Origin: Acidimicrobiales bacterium
GTDB lineage: Bacteria; Actinomycetota; Acidimicrobiia; Acidimicrobiales; JABEUL01
NCBI GenBank assembly: GCA_027451605.1
Contig: DAIDJA010000049.1
Span: forward strand, 1 to 9,458
DNA length: 9,458 nt
Reading direction: 5' to 3'
A program made the translations under genes and the position numbers. The notes beneath the pieces were generated by a model. The model had not been told where the DNA came from, searched no databases, and saw nothing but the letters and a program-made list of their open reading frames with translations. The first letter of the stretch is position 1. Each line of letters starts with the position of its first letter. Shown here one piece after another: positions 7,637-9,458 of this stretch.

Positions 7637-7659
7637 ATCACTGATATTAATTCAGTGAT
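7637..7659 (+). terminator. Possible intrinsic terminator after pheA
   Basis: ATCACTGA (7637-7644) and TCAGTGAT (7652-7659) form a perfect 8-bp stem with a 7-base loop, 43 bases after the pheA stop. Only three of the eight pairs are G-C and the T-run after it is short (CTTT), so it would be weak. A small adjacent hairpin, TCTTT-AG-AAAGA (7659-7670), shares its edge. The position between pheA and the tRNA supports the call more than the strength does. Confidence 0.4.
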
Positions 7660-7698
7660 CTTTAGAAAGACAATCTGATAAAGGGCTAGATATCTGAT

Positions 7699-7786
7699 GG
7701 AGGGATGACCGAGCGGACGAAGGTAACGGTCTTGAAAACCGTCGTAGTGCAAGCTACCGTGGGTTCGAATCCCACTCCCTCCGCCA
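7699..7786 (+). tRNA. tRNA-Ser(UGA), CCA end encoded
   Basis: All parts of a class II tRNA fold. The acceptor stem pairs GGAGGGA (7699-7705) with TCCCTCC (7776-7782), followed by discriminator G7783 and genomic CCA (7784-7786). The D stem pairs ACC (7708-7710) with GGT (7722-7724). The anticodon stem is ACGGT/ACCGT (7726-7730, 7738-7742) with loop CTTGAAA, giving anticodon TGA at 7733-7735. A long variable arm (GTAG...CTAC, 7744-7757) and the G discriminator are as expected for serine. The T arm is GTGGG-TTCGAAT-CCCAC (7759-7775). It decodes UCA and other UCN codons. It is a single gene, with no flanking direct repeat or integrase to suggest an attachment site. Confidence 0.97.
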
Positions 7787-7854
7787 CATTTATTTAGAGA
7801 GAAACATCTTTTCTGAATTTATCGGCATTAAATTTATCTCAAGCTATCAGGGCC

Positions 7855-8712
7855 TCAGCCGTTTTTAATAAAAGAATTTGCCTGTGCAAGATTTTCCGCA
7901 AATTTCTTTCCCGTGCTAATTAAAATATCCAAATCCTCATTCGATACCTGAGAATAAGCAACCAGACTTAGTCTGTCCGTCATAGTTTCCACTGCATCTT
8001 TCAGCTGGCGCCCAGACTCCGTAACAGCCAAATCGTCTCCGGATTTAGTTATCAAACCTTTAGATATCAAGTCGTCTTCTTCGGTAGCCCATTCAGTTGC
8101 ACTCCAACCTCTAGTCGATTTCAAAAAACTTATTGAATGTTCTTTTGAAGCCGCACCGTCTAAAATCAGCGCTTGAAGCGGTGAGACTTCGTGAACGACC
8201 AATGACAACATATGACCGTCTCCTCTGAATTCTCTAATCAAAGTTTGAGCATGAAAAAGTATCATATGGGGTTCTTCGGGCCAGGCTATATTGCAGTGTC
8301 CGGCAAATAAAGGTCTTCCCGCAAAATTGTCTGCCGCCGTATGCGCGATTCTTGAGGCAATTTCAGCTGACTTTGCGATTTCAGCCGAACTTATTTCTTC
8401 ACCCAAAATCCTTCTTAAAGCTTTGTCCGCAGCACCGTATCGAATCCTGGTCAATTCGTCGGGATCAATAATCTCCCAAGCCTTTGGTATGGCCATTGAA
8501 ACAAGTTCCGGTTTAAAAACATAAAACGCGGACGTCACAACTTTATCGCTTACCCTACCCATGGGGGCAGACCTTGAGGCAAAATACCCTAATATAAAAT
8601 CCAGACCTACCTGCTGATAGTCTGCGATTGCTTCAGGGGCAAAATATACCATGGTGTGATAACCCTCCAAGGCTTCCCACGACTTTCTAATCTTTTGCAA
8701 TGATACTTCCAT
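7855..8712 (-). CDS. SCO6745 family protein (helix-turn-helix-like, function unknown)
   Basis: This is a protein of the actinobacterial SCO6745 family, sometimes labelled SalK, with no established biochemical role. Its 285 residues carry family features: SWEALEGYHTMVYFAPEA near the N terminus, GRPLFAGH...WPEEP in the middle (about 132-148), then ILFHAQTLIREFRGDGH (151-167). The C-terminal part resembles a winged helix of the MarR type: RGWSATEWATEEDDLISKGL, then LAVTESGRQL and TDRLS (about 201-249). DNA binding is possible but unproven. I chose ATG 8712 because AGGA lies eight bases upstream and homologues begin at this point. An upstream in-frame TTG at 8748 would add 12 residues unlike the family. 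It follows a small membrane protein gene by 45 bases on the same strand, perhaps as one transcript, and converges on the tRNA. The 68 bases to the tRNA show no strong terminator. Confidence 0.85.
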   Translation of the reverse strand: MEVSLQKIRKSWEALEGYHTMVYFAPEAIADYQQVGLDFILGYFASRSAPMGRVSDKVVTSAFYVFKPELVSMAIPKAWEIIDPDELTRIRYGAADKALRRILGEEISSAEIAKSAEIASRIAHTAADNFAGRPLFAGHCNIAWPEEPHMILFHAQTLIREFRGDGHMLSLVVHEVSPLQALILDGAASKEHSISFLKSTRGWSATEWATEEDDLISKGLITKSGDDLAVTESGRQLKDAVETMTDRLSLVAYSQVSNEDLDILISTGKKFAENLAQANSFIKNG

Positions 8713-8720
8713 ACAAATTA

Positions 8721-8724
8721 TCCT
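8721..8724 (-). promoter_or_regulatory. Ribosome binding site fixing the SCO6745-family start
   Basis: AGGA on the minus strand lies eight bases before ATG 8712. A second AGGA is a few bases further upstream. This supports 8712 over the longer TTG start at 8748. Confidence 0.65.
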
Positions 8725-8757
8725 ATTTCCTAAAAATTTGAATGGCAAATTAATAAT

Positions 8758-9282
8758 CTATAACTCACCGGCTTTTTTTCTCCGATGTCGACGCCACGTT
8801 GCCATAAAAGCGGTAATTGCCGATATCGTTACAATAGTAAGGCCGAGTCCGACAACCAGAATTGCTGAAACTGTTTTGGAGTTGCCATTTTTGGAATTGG
8901 AACTACTTGAATTCGAATCAACAAAATACCCAAGGGTTGACCCTCCGTAAATTTGCAGATTTTGACTCCCATATGTTACGGGTCGCAACGGGTAAAACTG
9001 CTCTTTAAAGCTAAGAGCTGAGCTTACCTTTACCGAAATTACTCCGTTTGAGACAACAAAGTTTACGTTATCAGAGGATTTATTGACTAAATTTGCACCG
9101 AGTAAAACTAATATAGTAGCTACGACCAACGTGAAAAGGATAATTGCATTAAAAAATATGTTTTTAAAATATTTCAATTTTTTTCTCGGTGGATTTTTCT
9201 CGGTCGGTATTATTTTAGGAGGATAAGGTTGTCTATAACGTCTAACAACTTCATGCCCATTTAGAATATAGTCTAAATTCAA
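8758..9282 (-). CDS. Small two-helix membrane protein of unknown function
   Basis: I do not recognise this family. The 174 residues have a clear layout: a hydrophilic, basic and proline-rich N-terminal segment (about 15-40, including PYPPKIIPTEKNPPRKK) and a hydrophobic helix at about 42-64. An outer domain of about 70 residues with no cysteine follows, ending in a Ser/Asn-rich linker (122-137). A second helix lies at about 138-161, with the basic tail RRHRRKK. By the positive-inside rule both ends should be cytoplasmic and the loop extracytoplasmic. The start is TTG 9282, the only usable one: an in-frame TGA lies just upstream and no other Met occurs until near the C terminus. The Shine-Dalgarno is poor, so the exact start is uncertain. 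It is upstream of, and co-directional with, the SCO6745-family gene. Confidence 0.7.
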   Translation of the reverse strand: MNLDYILNGHEVVRRYRQPYPPKIIPTEKNPPRKKLKYFKNIFFNAIILFTLVVATILVLLGANLVNKSSDNVNFVVSNGVISVKVSSALSFKEQFYPLRPVTYGSQNLQIYGGSTLGYFVDSNSSSSNSKNGNSKTVSAILVVGLGLTIVTISAITAFMATWRRHRRKKAGEL

Positions 9283-9458
9283 TTTTCACTAGGTGCAATT
9301 TGCGCTTTCACTATTAATTAAATACTACTAAACAACCGGATACCCCAATCACTTACAAAAATTGAGTACCCTTGGTGCCTAATCGATAAAATAAATTTAG
9401 AGCCTTTATAAAAACAATTTTCCCCGGTACATATATTCTGATAATCTAATTACTAAAT
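9283..9458. other. AT-rich right-edge spacer, no gene seen
   Basis: No ORF, RNA gene or strong hairpin is evident in these 176 bases. By position it should hold the minus-strand promoter of the membrane protein gene, but no hexamer pair stands out: a TTGGGG/TATTTA pair 18 bases apart is too weak to call. Confidence 0.5.

Noticed and set aside
7699..7786. tRNA-Ser as an attachment site for an integrated element
   Set aside because: No integrase, no repeat of the tRNA 3' end, and ordinary housekeeping genes on both sides.
8713..8748. TTG at 8748 as the start of the SCO6745-family gene
   Set aside because: ATG 8712 has a proper AGGA at 8-base spacing and matches the family N terminus; the 12 extra residues do not.
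8738..8950. Plus-strand ORF across the start of the SCO6745 gene and the end of the membrane protein gene
   Set aside because: Antisense to the second helix and basic tail of the membrane protein; no supporting signal.

Overview
The window is about 9.5 kb of low-to-moderate GC DNA (roughly 40% by eye) from a bacterial chromosome. The best guess is an actinobacterium of the Acidimicrobiia or a similar lineage. That guess rests on a SCO6745-family protein (a family largely confined to Actinobacteria), a secreted-type repeat protein with the ISC-x5-FC-x-A-x-D-x-x-G pattern often seen in actinobacterial genomes, and gene-by-gene similarity of motifs. The low GC argues against a typical high-GC actinomycete. 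The placement is inference. There are no insertion sequences, phage genes, CRISPR arrays or rRNA genes, and it reads as ordinary chromosomal DNA.

Layout. Positions 3-947 (+) hold the end, or nearly all, of a seven-repeat beta-propeller protein whose reading frame is open to the left edge. It converges on, and its stop codon overlaps, a two-gene ABC transporter operon on the minus strand: ATPase 3541-4314, then FtsX/MacB-type permease 944-3538. A 179-base AT-rich spacer (4315-4493) separates the operon from larC (4494-5732) and larB (5800-6576), two enzymes of nickel-pincer nucleotide cofactor synthesis, also on the minus strand. A 96-base divergent intergenic region follows, then pheA (prephenate dehydratase, 6673-7593, +). 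Next come a weak hairpin terminator and a tRNA-Ser(UGA) with encoded CCA (7699-7786, +). Converging on the tRNA from the right are a SCO6745-family protein (7855-8712, -) and, upstream of it, a small two-helix membrane protein of unknown function (8758-9282, -). The last 176 bases (9283-9458) contain no gene that I can support and presumably hold the promoter of that pair.

How the genes work together. The ABC ATPase and permease form one exporter-like or lipoprotein-release-like complex. LarB and LarC act in one pathway: LarB carboxylates nicotinic acid adenine dinucleotide and LarC installs nickel, while the sulfur-transfer enzyme LarE and any client enzyme such as LarA lie outside the window. 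PheA is the phenylalanine branch enzyme and shares only a divergent promoter region with larB. The propeller protein and the SCO6745/membrane pair have no assigned function. I found no convincing new multi-gene system. The items most worth a second look are the closed seven-repeat cysteine propeller, the larBC pair in this genome type, and the orphan membrane protein beside the SCO6745 gene.
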